Positions 14,930-23,332 of a stretch of 24,033 bases of DNA are shown piece by piece. A program made the position numbers and the translations under genes. This DNA comes from Desulfobacteraceae bacterium (GTDB lineage: Bacteria > Desulfobacterota > Desulfobacteria > Desulfobacterales > SURF-7). Numbering within the stretch: position 1 is the stretch's first letter; each line of letters opens with the position of its first letter. The notes beneath the pieces were generated by a model, which was given only the letters and a program-made list of their open reading frames with translations, was not told the DNA's origin and ran no database searches. The stretch lies in contig JAUXCK010000005.1 of assembly GCA_030618925.1 (NCBI GenBank), positions 1 through 24,033 of the forward strand, written 5' to 3'.

Positions 14930-16099
14930 ATGAGCAAAGAGAAATATTTTTTTACTTCTGAATCTGTCACCGAGGGGCACCCGGACAAAGTTGCCGATGC
15001 AATTTCTGATTCGATCCTTGATGCCATTATAGCCGAGGATAAAAACTGTCGTGTTGCCTGCGAAACCATGGTGACCACCGGCATCGTTTTTATTGCAGGA
15101 GAGATAACGACCAGCTGTTATGTGGATATGCCCCAGGTGGTAAGGGATACTGTCCGTGACATCGGGTATCATTCCTCTCAGATGGGATTTGACTGGCAGA
15201 CCTGTTCTGTGATCACCAGTATTGATCGTCAATCCCCTGATATTGCTCAGGGCGTCAATACAGGTGAAGGGTTATATAAAGAACAGGGGGCCGGTGATCA
15301 GGGCCTCATGTTCGGGTTTGCCACAAATGAGACACCGGAATTGATGCCCATGCCGATCATGTATGCACATCAGCTGACCAGACGGCTGGCGACTGTGCGA
15401 AAAAACGGTGCACTTGATTTTTTGAGGCCGGACGGGAAATCTCAGGTCACGATTGAGTATGACGGCGACAAACCGAAACGGGTTGATACAGTGGTCGTTT
15501 CAAGCCAGCACAAACCAGACGTCGACTATGAGGATTTGAAAGAAGCGGTCATTGAAGAAGTCATTAAAAAGGTTATTCCCCGGGAGATGACAGATGGTGA
15601 TACGCGGTATTTTATCAATCCCACCGGAAAATTTGTCATTGGCGGACCAATGGGCGATTGCGGGCTAACGGGTCGAAAAATCATCGTCGATACTTACGGC
15701 GGCCAGGGAAGTCACGGGGGCGGGTGCTTTTCCGGAAAAGATCCTTCCAAGGTGGATCGAAGCGCCTCTTATATGGGCCGTTATATTGCCAAAAATGTTG
15801 TCGCCGCAGGCATCGCAGACAAATGTGAGATTCAGGTGGCGTATGCCATCGGGGTTGCGCAGCCGGTCTCAGTACTTGTGAATACCATGGGGACAAACAA
15901 AATCCCTCAGGAACAGATTATTAATGTCATCAATGAGGTGTTTGACCTCAGGCCGGCAATGATCATTGAAAAGCTTGATCTGCTGCGCCCGATTTTCAGA
16001 AAGACATCTGCGTATGGCCATTTTGGACGTAATGAGCCGGAGTTCACATGGGAAAAGACCGATATGGTCAATGAAATCAGGGAAAAAGCAGGGCTGTAA
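14930..16099 (+). CDS. metK: S-adenosylmethionine synthetase
   Basis: A 389-residue enzyme that makes SAM from methionine and ATP. Signature segments are FTSESVTEGHPDKVADAISD near the N-terminus, the GAGDQGLMFGFA loop (about 120-131), and the phosphate-binding GGGCFSGKDPSKVDRSA region, followed by AYAIGVAQPVS. Length and motifs are normal. TAAGGAG lies 7 bases before the ATG. It follows panC by 94 bases and may share its transcript. The SahR-like palindrome found at ahcY is absent from this leader, and no SAM riboswitch fold is evident, so control is not visible here. With ahcY 5 kb away it completes two steps of the methyl cycle. Confidence 0.97.
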   Translation: MSKEKYFFTSESVTEGHPDKVADAISDSILDAIIAEDKNCRVACETMVTTGIVFIAGEITTSCYVDMPQVVRDTVRDIGYHSSQMGFDWQTCSVITSIDRQSPDIAQGVNTGEGLYKEQGAGDQGLMFGFATNETPELMPMPIMYAHQLTRRLATVRKNGALDFLRPDGKSQVTIEYDGDKPKRVDTVVVSSQHKPDVDYEDLKEAVIEEVIKKVIPREMTDGDTRYFINPTGKFVIGGPMGDCGLTGRKIIVDTYGGQGSHGGGCFSGKDPSKVDRSASYMGRYIAKNVVAAGIADKCEIQVAYAIGVAQPVSVLVNTMGTNKIPQEQIINVINEVFDLRPAMIIEKLDLLRPIFRKTSAYGHFGRNEPEFTWEKTDMVNEIREKAGL

Positions 16100-16169
16100 T
16101 TCTCTGGTCGTCCGGTTTTGCCCCTGGCATTTGCCGTGTCTGAGGGATTTCAGCGGAGGTGTTTAGTTT

Positions 16170-17033
16170 TTACTGGCCGTCCATTACAATCATAACCCGG
16201 CATTGTTTTAATAAAGAAAGATTTTGAGAAGTACTTCGCAGTTTTGCGGCATCGGCATTGCTGATGACAATATCCGAAAGACTGAGGGGATCTGTTTTTA
16301 ATCCTTTTACGATCAGCGGGTGATCGGCTACCCTCTGATTGGATATGGCGGTGTCGATATTTTTTGAATATCCGCTCATCCCCTGCTGAACCGCATATTC
16401 CCGACTGACAAAGGCGGAACCATACACCTCCACGCCGTCCTCATCAAAAATTTTTGGATTCATGGCAGGTCTGGCATCCAATCCCCTGGTATCGACAATC
16501 AAACCTGTATAACTATCTGATCCTGAAGTTTTTCCAGGATTAGACCCAGGCCCTGACGTGCTGGTTTTGATGGGTTCGACCTGTTTAATATCATGCGGAA
16601 GGATCAATTGTGCGAAGCCTCCGTTGAGGCTCATCTCAATGGTGACTTCAACCGTGCCGTCCGTCATATATTTTTTACTTTTAAGTTGTGTGTCCTTAAC
16701 CATACGCTCCAGATGGGCTGTAATGGAATCATCAGATGCCATGATATGGGAAACATTTGTTTTTGACTGGATTCTGATACCCTGGATCACTTCAAGAAGA
16801 TGTCGCTGTGCTGCCGTCCGTGCCGCCGTCAAGGCCAGTGGCCGCTCCTGGGGCGTGCCCAATGCCCATTCAGGAGATACGCCGGTCCCTGTCGTCTGAA
16901 CCACACCAAGGGTCCAGTTTATATTCCCGTTTGCCACCTGTTCAACAAACTCATCCAGCGCCTCAGCAGCTCCGGGCCGCAGAATGGTGAGCAGTATGGC
17001 GAGTGTGACTGATGGTAATAAATTGCATCTCAT
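16170..17033 (-). CDS. secreted LPP20-like hypothetical protein
   Basis: A 287-residue protein with an N-terminal signal peptide: basic start, hydrophobic segment VTLAILLTIL and a likely cleavage after AAEA near residue 25. There is no lipobox cysteine, so it is probably a soluble periplasmic or exported protein. Residues 70-145, with an AARTAAQRHLLEVIQGIRI helix and a following strand-rich TVEVTIEMSL segment, resemble the LPP20 fold. The C-terminal half begins with YTGLIVDTRGLDARPAMNPKIF, as in uncharacterised deltaproteobacterial LPP20-type proteins. A linker rich in S, G and P separates the halves (about 153-173). AGGA precedes the ATG. It is convergent with metK and lies 209 bases downstream of mobB. 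Function is unknown. Confidence 0.7.
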   Translation of the reverse strand: MRCNLLPSVTLAILLTILRPGAAEALDEFVEQVANGNINWTLGVVQTTGTGVSPEWALGTPQERPLALTAARTAAQRHLLEVIQGIRIQSKTNVSHIMASDDSITAHLERMVKDTQLKSKKYMTDGTVEVTIEMSLNGGFAQLILPHDIKQVEPIKTSTSGPGSNPGKTSGSDSYTGLIVDTRGLDARPAMNPKIFDEDGVEVYGSAFVSREYAVQQGMSGYSKNIDTAISNQRVADHPLIVKGLKTDPLSLSDIVISNADAAKLRSTSQNLSLLKQCRVMIVMDGQ

Positions 17034-17078
17034 CCGATTTCCTTTATTGTGCGCTAAAAAACGATAGCGGTGTTACAT

Positions 17079-17125
17079 CGATTCGGAAAAACGCCCTGGC
17101 GCGTTCGAGTTTTCCTCCGGAATCG
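17079..17125. repeat. imperfect long hairpin between mobB and the LPP20-like gene
   Basis: The arm at 17079-17092 (CGATTCGGAAAAAC) pairs imperfectly with 17109-17125, around a GC-rich loop containing GCCCTGGCGC. It lies in a 209-base gap without any credible gene. It may be a processing or termination structure on the minus strand, but lacks a poly-T tail. Confidence 0.35.
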
Positions 17126-17242
17126 GCAGGGGACAACGATAGATGCCGGATTGCGGCCCTGAAACCCATACACCCGGTTTGGCCTTTCTATCACCTGATA
17201 ATGCGGGTCCTGCTGAACGGCTGGTGTTGAAGCGTCACTTTA

Positions 17243-17743
17243 CTAAACATTTGAGGATACTAAAAATGTGCCTTCAATAAAATCTGCCAGTGGTTTTATA
17301 TCTTCAAGGCCAAATTTCCGAACTCCGGGGTTTATATCTGAATCGGTAACAAACGCGATAAGGTCGCGGTCCGGGCAGATGGGTTCAGATTTCCCTGCTA
17401 CCCGAAACACTTCGATTTTTGGCCTGGTTTCGTTTTTAAACCCCTCGGTGATGACAAGATCCATATCACAGAAATAAGATTCAAGATTATCCAGCCGGTC
17501 ATCGGGTTCATCCTTGATGATGGCTATCTTGCCGGTTGTTGCAACCATAACAGTATCGGCACCGGCCTCCCTGTGCAGCCAGCTGTCTTTTCCTTTTTTA
17601 TCCATATTAAATCCGTGAGAGGCATGCTTGATGGTTCCGATTTTATAATTTCGGTGCTTCAGCTCGGAAACAAGTTTGGCAATAAGTGTCGTCTTCCCGG
17701 AGCCGGAATGACCGATAACGGATATTGTAACTGGCATGATCAT
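17243..17743 (-). CDS. mobB: molybdopterin-guanine dinucleotide biosynthesis protein B
   Basis: A 166-residue P-loop GTPase. Walker A is GHSGSGKTTL just after the first strand, followed by GTIKHASHGF and the Walker B-like DLVITEGFKNE, all typical of MobB, the accessory to MobA in attaching GMP to molybdopterin. The frame opens at 17773, but the ATG at 17743 (GGGA 5 bases upstream) or 17737 fits the family N-terminus (MPVTISVIGHSG) better. No mobA is adjacent; two moeA genes lie 2 kb downstream on the other strand, so Mo-cofactor genes are loosely clustered. The product would serve bis-MGD enzymes such as formate dehydrogenases. Confidence 0.9.
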   Translation of the reverse strand: MIMPVTISVIGHSGSGKTTLIAKLVSELKHRNYKIGTIKHASHGFNMDKKGKDSWLHREAGADTVMVATTGKIAIIKDEPDDRLDNLESYFCDMDLVITEGFKNETRPKIEVFRVAGKSEPICPDRDLIAFVTDSDINPGVRKFGLEDIKPLADFIEGTFLVSSNV

Positions 17744-17976
17744 TTTTCCCGTAACAAAATTCAGAACACCCAAATGGCGTTAGGCAGCAGTTCACCAAAA
17801 AACACACCCTAAGGCGCAAATCCTTTCTTGTCAAGAGGTAAAAAGAATTGACGCGCCGGGGGTTTTCCTGTTTAAAGAGGGTAAGATTCCGGCGGGGTAG
17901 GAAGCCGGTTGACAACACTAACCAGGGCATTTCTCCGGTCATATTCCGGGGGATGTCTGGAAGGGCGTAATAGGAA

Positions 17977-18375
17977 ATGACCCAGATGATGATTGGTATC
18001 GGTGCCTCTTTTTTTATCGGATCTTTCGGATATATCATAGTGCAGTTTTGGGTGCGCCCGATTTTTAAGTATCGAAAGCTGAAAAAGTTGATCATTCTGG
18101 ATGTCACGGACTATATTAATTCAATCCCCCCGGAGGGTGAGAGCGGGGGAATCCATGATCAGAATAAGGACAGGATCGGAAAAATGAGAAGACATTCATC
18201 CGATCTGACACAATGCGTTAACGATGTACTGCCACACTGGTATAAGCTTCTTTTAAACAGCCGTGGAGAAATTCCTGAAGATGCGTCAAAACATCTGATG
18301 ATATTGTCCAATACATACAAATATGACCATGCCCAAAACCGGATTGAAAAAATCCGTCGCGCCCTGAAAATATGA
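17977..18375 (+). CDS. hypothetical protein with one N-terminal membrane segment
   Basis: A 132-residue protein that I do not recognise. Residues 4-25 form a hydrophobic helix (MIGIGASFFIGSFGYIIVQFWV), followed by basic residues (RPIFKYRKLKK), consistent with a membrane anchor whose remaining part faces the cytoplasm. The rest is charged and largely helical, with two tryptophan/tyrosine-rich patches (PHWYKLL, NTYKYDHAQNRIEKIRRALK). An in-frame TAG two codons upstream fixes ATG 17977 as the earliest start; no clear Shine-Dalgarno site is present, and ATG at 17986 or 17989 is possible. It is divergent from mobB and lies 162 bases before the crotonase gene. Coding status rests on length and composition. 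Confidence 0.6.
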   Translation: MTQMMIGIGASFFIGSFGYIIVQFWVRPIFKYRKLKKLIILDVTDYINSIPPEGESGGIHDQNKDRIGKMRRHSSDLTQCVNDVLPHWYKLLLNSRGEIPEDASKHLMILSNTYKYDHAQNRIEKIRRALKI

Positions 18376-18426
18376 GCGGCCCTGCAATAAATTTTACCAA
18401 AGATGTCATCAAACGATAAAAAAGAA

Positions 18427-18454
18427 TTGATTTAGCAATTGTATTGGGTATAAA
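18427..18454 (+). promoter_or_regulatory. candidate sigma-70 promoter for the crotonase gene
   Basis: TTGATT (18427-18432) and TATAAA (18449-18454) are separated by 16 bp, 83 bp upstream of the ATG. AATTG/CAATT half-sites (18425-18429, 18436-18440) overlap the -35 side. Confidence 0.42.
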
Positions 18455-18537
18455 AATAATTTCCGACACTTATTGGCCGACTTCATCAGGGATAGTTTTT
18501 TCCATCATGTTTCACCCCAACACCAAGGAGAGACAGC

Positions 18538-19341
18538 ATGGTATTGATTTATGAGAAAAGGAATAGAATCGCTTATCTAACGCTCAACAGACCTGAGGCG
18601 CGAAACGCTGTTGATCCGGAACTTGTTGTGGCGCTGGCTGCAGCCTGGGAGGATTACAAGGCAGATGAAAGCTTGCGCTGTGCGATTATCACCGGGGCCG
18701 GGGACAGATCATTTTGTGCAGGTGCAGATCTTGGGAAACTTATCCCGCTTTTCACAGGGGCCCGCCCCGCCGAGACCGAGGCGGACAAGAAGCTCCAGAA
18801 AGATCCCTCTCTCTCGAGCAAGGCGTTCCTCAGGGATTTTGAACTCAATAAGCCCGTTATTGCTGCGATTAATGGATTTGCAATCGCCGGCGGTATGGAA
18901 TTGTTATATTCAACTGATATTCGAATCGCTTGCCCTGAAGCAAAATTCGGTCTGCAGGAGGCCAAATGGGCTATTTTCCCGGCAGGCGGGTCATCTGTCC
19001 ATCTCCCCCGGCAGATCCCATATGCAAAGGCCATGGAGATACTCCTCTCCGGCGAACTCATGGATGCGGAGGATGCATTGGGTTATGGCTTCATAAACCG
19101 TGTGGTTCCCCGTGACAAAGTCATGGAGGAGGCAGAAAGGTGGGCCGGTATCATCTCAAAGAACGGCCCTGTAGCCGTATCAGCAATCAAAGAAGCAGTC
19201 ACTCTGACCAGCGGCCTGACCCTTAAAGAGGGACTCGCCAAAGAGACTGAATTGTCAACGCCCGTCTTCCTGACAAAGGATGCTCAGGAAGGACCCAGGG
19301 CATTTAAAGAGAAACGGGAGCCAAAATATATCGGGAAATAG
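18538..19341 (+). CDS. enoyl-CoA hydratase/isomerase (crotonase) family protein
   Basis: A 267-residue crotonase-fold enzyme acting on acyl-CoA thioesters. The CoA-binding and oxyanion-hole segments are RSFCAGADL (about 58-66) and INGFAIAGGMELL, followed by FGLQEAKWAIFPAGGS. Both glutamates that serve as acid/base pair in enoyl-CoA hydratases align (E in GGMEL and E in LQEAK), which supports hydratase chemistry rather than isomerase only. The C-terminal AFKEKREPKY is typical. AAGGAG lies 8 bases before the ATG. No other β-oxidation gene is adjacent, so the pathway (fatty, aromatic or branched-chain acid) is not determined. Confidence 0.88.
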   Translation: MVLIYEKRNRIAYLTLNRPEARNAVDPELVVALAAAWEDYKADESLRCAIITGAGDRSFCAGADLGKLIPLFTGARPAETEADKKLQKDPSLSSKAFLRDFELNKPVIAAINGFAIAGGMELLYSTDIRIACPEAKFGLQEAKWAIFPAGGSSVHLPRQIPYAKAMEILLSGELMDAEDALGYGFINRVVPRDKVMEEAERWAGIISKNGPVAVSAIKEAVTLTSGLTLKEGLAKETELSTPVFLTKDAQEGPRAFKEKREPKYIGK

Positions 19342-19420
19342 CGTCTAAATACCGGTAGCGCGACTGATCCTTTTCCCCTCTATCTCTTGTTTTGGAATAT
19401 GTCTATTTTATAAATCAATT

Positions 19421-19468
19421 CTTATCGACTTCCGGCCTTGTCGATTTCTGGCCTTGTCGATTTCCGGA
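19421..19468. repeat. three tandem copies of a 16-bp unit
   Basis: Units at 19421-19436, 19437-19452 and 19453-19468 read CTTATCGACTTCCGGC, CTTGTCGATTTCTGGC and CTTGTCGATTTCCGGA. They lie in the 279-base gap between the crotonase gene and moeA. Differences between copies are transitions and one end substitution. No gene is seen in this gap. Confidence 0.8.
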
Positions 19469-19620
19469 TCCCTGACCTGCCTGCAGTGGACAATCACATT
19501 TTTGAGGTCTTTTCTGATGGAACCCTGCAATCCGAAATTTAGTTGAAGAAGGGCGGTCACCTATTGTAAGTAACATGGGAAGTGGCATTAACATATGATA
19601 ACTTGTTTGGATTTATGAAT

Positions 19621-20868
19621 ATGAAAGATTTTTTTAAAGTAACCGACCTTGACGCCGTTCTTGCCCTGGTCCCTGATTTTTTAAAGGTAAAGACGGAAAC
19701 GGTCGGTCTGATCACTGCAGTCGACCGGGTTCTGGCAGCTGATTTGACCGCCAGAGAGGATCTGCCTGGTTTTGCACGGTCAACCATGGATGGGTTTGCA
19801 GTCAGGGCGTCATCCACCTTTGGCGCGTCTGACGGAAACCCGGCGTTTCTGAATATTGTCGGTACCATCGTTATGGGGGAATCGCCGGATTTTTCCATAG
19901 GGCGTGGAGAGGCGGCGAAAATCTCCACAGGCGGTATGCTGCCCGAAGGTTCTGACAGTGTCGTCATGGTTGAGCATACCGAAGCCATTGATGAGACTGC
20001 TTTGGAAGTCTATCGCAGTGTGGCACCCGGTCAGAATCTTATTGAAAAGGGTGAGGATTTTGTAAATAATGAAACAATCCTCCATAAGGGCTGCAGGCTG
20101 AGATCCCAGGAAATCGGCCTTTTGGCCGCCTTCGGCAGCGACAGGGTCAGGGTGTATAAAAAGCCTGTGATCGGCATCATTTCAACCGGAGACGAGATCG
20201 TGCCGGTGCATGAGACGCCTGGCCCTGCTCAAATTCGTGATATCAATACCTATTCTTTATCAAGCCTTATTGCCGGGATCGGGGGTGTTCCGGTTTCCTA
20301 TGGCATTGTAAAGGATGATTATGATGATCTTCTGGCCAAATGCACCCTTGCCCGGGAAGAATGTGACATGGTTTTAATTTCAGGGGGAAGCTCAGTGGGG
20401 GCGCGGGATTTTACAATAGATGTGCTCTCATCCCTGCCAGAGGCCGAGGTGATGGTTCATGGTATTTCCATCAGCCCGGGCAAACCAACGATTCTGGCCG
20501 GATCGCAACAAAAGGCCATATGGGGGCTGCCGGGACATGTGGTATCGTCCATGGTTGTTTTTCATATGGTTGTCCGTCCGTTTATTGAATTCATCGGCGG
20601 GCAGGCCCGTCAGGGCAGTCAAACCCGGCAGGGCAGCAGCAGGCTGCGGCTGTCCGCAAGGTTGCTCAGGAATGTGTCCTCCGCCCCGGGCCGGATCGAT
20701 TTCATCCGCGTGCGCTTTATCGAGGAAGACGGTCAGCTGTGGGCTGAACCGATACTCGGCAAATCCGCTTTGATCAACACCATGGTTAAAGCAGACGGGC
20801 TCATTGCGGTCGGCATCAATTCAGAGGGACTGGAAAGAGGGGCTGACGTTTCAGTGATGCCAATATAA
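19621..20868 (+). CDS. moeA: molybdopterin molybdenumtransferase MoeA
   Basis: A 415-residue MoeA, which inserts molybdate (or tungstate) into adenylylated molybdopterin. Motifs are STMDGFAV, the STGGMLPEGSDSVVMVEH segment, IISTGDEIV, the MoCF-type ISGGSSVGARDF, SPGKPT and GLPGHVVSS (usual GLPGNPVS varies slightly). The frame is open from GTG 19582, but ATG 19621 (MKDFFKVTDLD) or 19615 fits the family N-terminus better; GGA lies 10 bases upstream of 19621. It is followed after 72 bases by a second moeA-type gene on the same strand. The two paralogues may handle Mo and W separately or different cofactors (inference). Confidence 0.93.
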   Translation: MKDFFKVTDLDAVLALVPDFLKVKTETVGLITAVDRVLAADLTAREDLPGFARSTMDGFAVRASSTFGASDGNPAFLNIVGTIVMGESPDFSIGRGEAAKISTGGMLPEGSDSVVMVEHTEAIDETALEVYRSVAPGQNLIEKGEDFVNNETILHKGCRLRSQEIGLLAAFGSDRVRVYKKPVIGIISTGDEIVPVHETPGPAQIRDINTYSLSSLIAGIGGVPVSYGIVKDDYDDLLAKCTLAREECDMVLISGGSSVGARDFTIDVLSSLPEAEVMVHGISISPGKPTILAGSQQKAIWGLPGHVVSSMVVFHMVVRPFIEFIGGQARQGSQTRQGSSRLRLSARLLRNVSSAPGRIDFIRVRFIEEDGQLWAEPILGKSALINTMVKADGLIAVGINSEGLERGADVSVMPI

Positions 20869-20888
20869 TAATGGGGCGTTATCCGGGC

Positions 20889-20909
20889 GGCCGGCATCAT
20901 TGGCCGGCC
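20889..20909 (+). other. GC-rich hairpin between the two moeA genes
   Basis: GGCCGGC (20889-20895) pairs perfectly with GCCGGCC (20903-20909) around a 7-base loop. A run of seven T residues comes 14 bases later (20924-20930), too far for a standard terminator and directly before the next ribosome-binding site. It may act as a partial attenuator or mRNA-stability element within the operon. Confidence 0.45.
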
Positions 20910-20940
20910 CAAAGCACAGGACCTTTTTTTGGAGATTGAT

Positions 20941-22878
20941 ATGAGTGTTCGTCGCAATGTTTATCTTGATATGAAAACCCTTGAGGAGGCGCGGCATATT
21001 CTTTTTGAATCGTTTCATCTGCCGGATATTCTGACTGAAGAAACAGTGGCAGTGCCCGATGCGGTGCACCGGGTGCTCTCCAAGCCTGTTACAGCAAGGG
21101 TTTCATCTCCTTCTTTTCATGTGGCTGCAATGGACGGGATTGCCATCAAGGCAGAGATTTCTTTTGGCGTCAGTGAAACAAAACCAAAGGTATTGACAAT
21201 GAATGAAGATGCTTTTTATGTCAATACCGGTCATATACTACCCGAAAATACCGATGCGGTCATCATGGTGGAGGTGATACAGGAACTGGATGAAGATCGT
21301 GTTAAAATTGAAGCCCCGGCCTTTCCCTGGCAGAACGTTCGCAGGGTGGGGGAGGATATCGTGGCAACCGAATTGCTATTTCCCCAGAACCATGTGGTAA
21401 CCCCTTATTGCGTAGGGGCGCTTTTAACCGGAGGGGTGTATTCCGTGTCTGTCAAAAAAAGGCCCGAGGCGTTGATCATCCCTACCGGATCGGAACTGGT
21501 GGACTGGCGGGACCTGGGGCCGGGCGCCCTGAAACCAGGGGAGGTGATCGAATCAAACTCCTTTGTTCTGGGAAAGCTGATCGAGTCCTGGGGAGGGAAC
21601 TTCATACGACATAAAATGATAAAGGATGATGTGGATATGATCCGGAAGTGCGTTGAATCAGCAATTGAGGATAGTTTCGATTTTGTCTTAATTGCCGGCG
21701 GGTCGTCAGCAGGATCGGAAGACTATTCCAAAAGGGTCATCCAGGATCTGGGAGAGGTCCTGGTTCACGGTGTCACCATCATGCCGGGAAAACCGATTAT
21801 TATAGGCAAGGCCAACCAGAAACCTGTTTTCGGAATTCCCGGGTATCCGGTTTCAGCCATTATCGCATTTGAGCAGTTCGTGGGCCCCATGATGCTGAAA
21901 ATGCTGGGGCAGCCGGAAAGGAAAAGAGACATTATTGAGGTTGAACCCACCCGAAAGCTTTCCTCCAAACTCGGGGTTGAGGAATTTGTCCGGGTAAAGC
22001 TTGGAAAAGTGGGGGACAGAATCGTGGCCACCCCTTTGCCAAGGGGTGCAGGGTCGATCACTTCCCTGACAGAGGCAGACGGTATTATCAGGGTTCCAAA
22101 TCATGTAGAGGGTCTGAAAGAACACGCGCCTGTTCAAGCTGAGCTTCTTCGCCCCATCGAATCGCTGAAGAATACGATTGTGGTTGTGGGGAGCCATGAC
22201 AATACACTTGATATTCTGGCAGACCGGATCAAGGCAAATCACCCCAATGTGACCCTGTCCTCAAGTCATGTGGGAAGTATAGGCGGGCTGATGGCTCTCA
22301 AAAAAGGCGTGTGTCACCTGGCCGGGTCCCATCTTCTTGATTCAACAGACGGGTCGTATAACACATCCTATATTAAAAAGTATCTGCCTGATATCGGTGT
22401 AAAACTGGTCACCCTCGTACACAGGGACCAGGGCCTGATTGTACCCAGGGGAAATCCAAAGGGGATCAAAGGGATTTCCGACCTGGGCCGTGGGGATATA
22501 TCTATCATCAATAGACAGTTGGGATCCGGGACAAGGATACTTCTCGACTATCGGCTCCAGCAACTGGGAATAGAACCCCATACCCTCAGGGGATATCAGA
22601 ATGAAGAGTTCACCCATATGTCCGTCGCGGTTGCCGTCCTGAGCGGTGCCGCTGATGTCGGGCTCGGCATCCATGCAGCGGCCAGGGCACTGGACCTTGA
22701 TTTCGTTCCTGTTATTACCGAGCAGTATGACCTGGTCATTCCTGAGACATACTTCCAAACAGATCTGATCCAGATCCTGCTGGATACAATGGGCACCAGT
22801 GATTTTAAATCGCGCGTCCTTACGCTTGGTGGATACCACATTGAAAAAACGGGTGACATAAGGTCGCTCCCCGTTTAG
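20941..22878 (+). CDS. MoeA fused to a C-terminal PBP-like (LysR-substrate-type) domain
   Basis: A 645-residue fusion. Residues 1-400 are MoeA-like, with HVAAMDGIAIKA, NTGHILPENTDAVIMVE, IPTGSELVD, AGGSSAGSEDY, MPGKPIIIG and GIPGYPVSAI. Residues 408-630 (from NTIVVVGSHDNTLDIL) are a PBP_like domain of the periplasmic-binding-protein fold, but with no signal peptide, so it acts in the cytoplasm. Motifs such as INRQLGSGTR and ADVGLGIHAAA are typical. The fusion occurs in archaea and deltaproteobacteria; the binding domain may hold molybdate/tungstate or the pterin cofactor (inference). ATG 20941 is chosen because GGAG lies 7 bases upstream. It is followed closely by archease. Confidence 0.9.
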   Translation: MSVRRNVYLDMKTLEEARHILFESFHLPDILTEETVAVPDAVHRVLSKPVTARVSSPSFHVAAMDGIAIKAEISFGVSETKPKVLTMNEDAFYVNTGHILPENTDAVIMVEVIQELDEDRVKIEAPAFPWQNVRRVGEDIVATELLFPQNHVVTPYCVGALLTGGVYSVSVKKRPEALIIPTGSELVDWRDLGPGALKPGEVIESNSFVLGKLIESWGGNFIRHKMIKDDVDMIRKCVESAIEDSFDFVLIAGGSSAGSEDYSKRVIQDLGEVLVHGVTIMPGKPIIIGKANQKPVFGIPGYPVSAIIAFEQFVGPMMLKMLGQPERKRDIIEVEPTRKLSSKLGVEEFVRVKLGKVGDRIVATPLPRGAGSITSLTEADGIIRVPNHVEGLKEHAPVQAELLRPIESLKNTIVVVGSHDNTLDILADRIKANHPNVTLSSSHVGSIGGLMALKKGVCHLAGSHLLDSTDGSYNTSYIKKYLPDIGVKLVTLVHRDQGLIVPRGNPKGIKGISDLGRGDISIINRQLGSGTRILLDYRLQQLGIEPHTLRGYQNEEFTHMSVAVAVLSGAADVGLGIHAAARALDLDFVPVITEQYDLVIPETYFQTDLIQILLDTMGTSDFKSRVLTLGGYHIEKTGDIRSLPV

Positions 22879-22901
22879 CCTTTGGGATGGAGCATATGAC
22901 G

Positions 22902-23315
22902 ATGACCTACAGGCTGATTGACCATACGGCTGATTTCGGCATTGAAGTCTTTGGGCTGTCACCGGCCCATTTGTTTGAAAATGCGGTCCTTGCCTTGTTT
23001 GACCAGATTACAGATCCGGCCGGACTAAAAGGGGCGCAGACAATAAATCTGACCATAGATGGAACGGACTGGGCGGATCTGATGGTCAACTGGTTGAGGG
23101 AGTTGCTGTTTTTCTGGAACGGCAAAGAAATGCTTGTAAAGGAATCAGAAATACTGTCCATTTCTGAGACAAGACTTTCTGCCAGGATTGCGGCCGATCA
23201 ATATGAACCTGAACAGCACACCATAAAAATTGAAATCAAAGCAGTGACGTATCATCAGATTCGAGTCGAGCAGGCCCCGGAAGGCTGGGAAGCAACAATT
23301 ATTTTTGATGTTTGA
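22902..23315 (+). CDS. archease, RtcB-activating protein
   Basis: A 137-residue archease, the small metal-binding protein that speeds guanylylation and turnover of the RNA ligase RtcB. The N-terminal MTYRLIDHTADFGIEVFG and the WLRELLFFWNGKEM segment are characteristic, and the C-terminus TYHQIRVEQ...WEATIIFDV fits. ATG 22902 is preferred over 22887 and 22896 since GGAG (22889-22892) lies 9 bases upstream and the family usually starts at this point. It begins 23 bases after the MoeA–PBP gene and ends 17 bases before rtcB, as expected for a functional pair. Confidence 0.92.
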   Translation: MTYRLIDHTADFGIEVFGLSPAHLFENAVLALFDQITDPAGLKGAQTINLTIDGTDWADLMVNWLRELLFFWNGKEMLVKESEILSISETRLSARIAADQYEPEQHTIKIEIKAVTYHQIRVEQAPEGWEATIIFDV

Positions 23316-23332
23316 CACAAAAAGAAACAGCC

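Noticed and set aside
17744..17976. Gene in the divergent gap between mobB and the small membrane protein
   Set aside because: No frame with a ribosome-binding site or recognisable motif; a TTGACA at about 17911 lacks a -10 box at proper distance.
22342..22962. 206-codon minus-strand frame
   Set aside because: Antisense to the PBP-like domain and archease start; composition is not protein-like.
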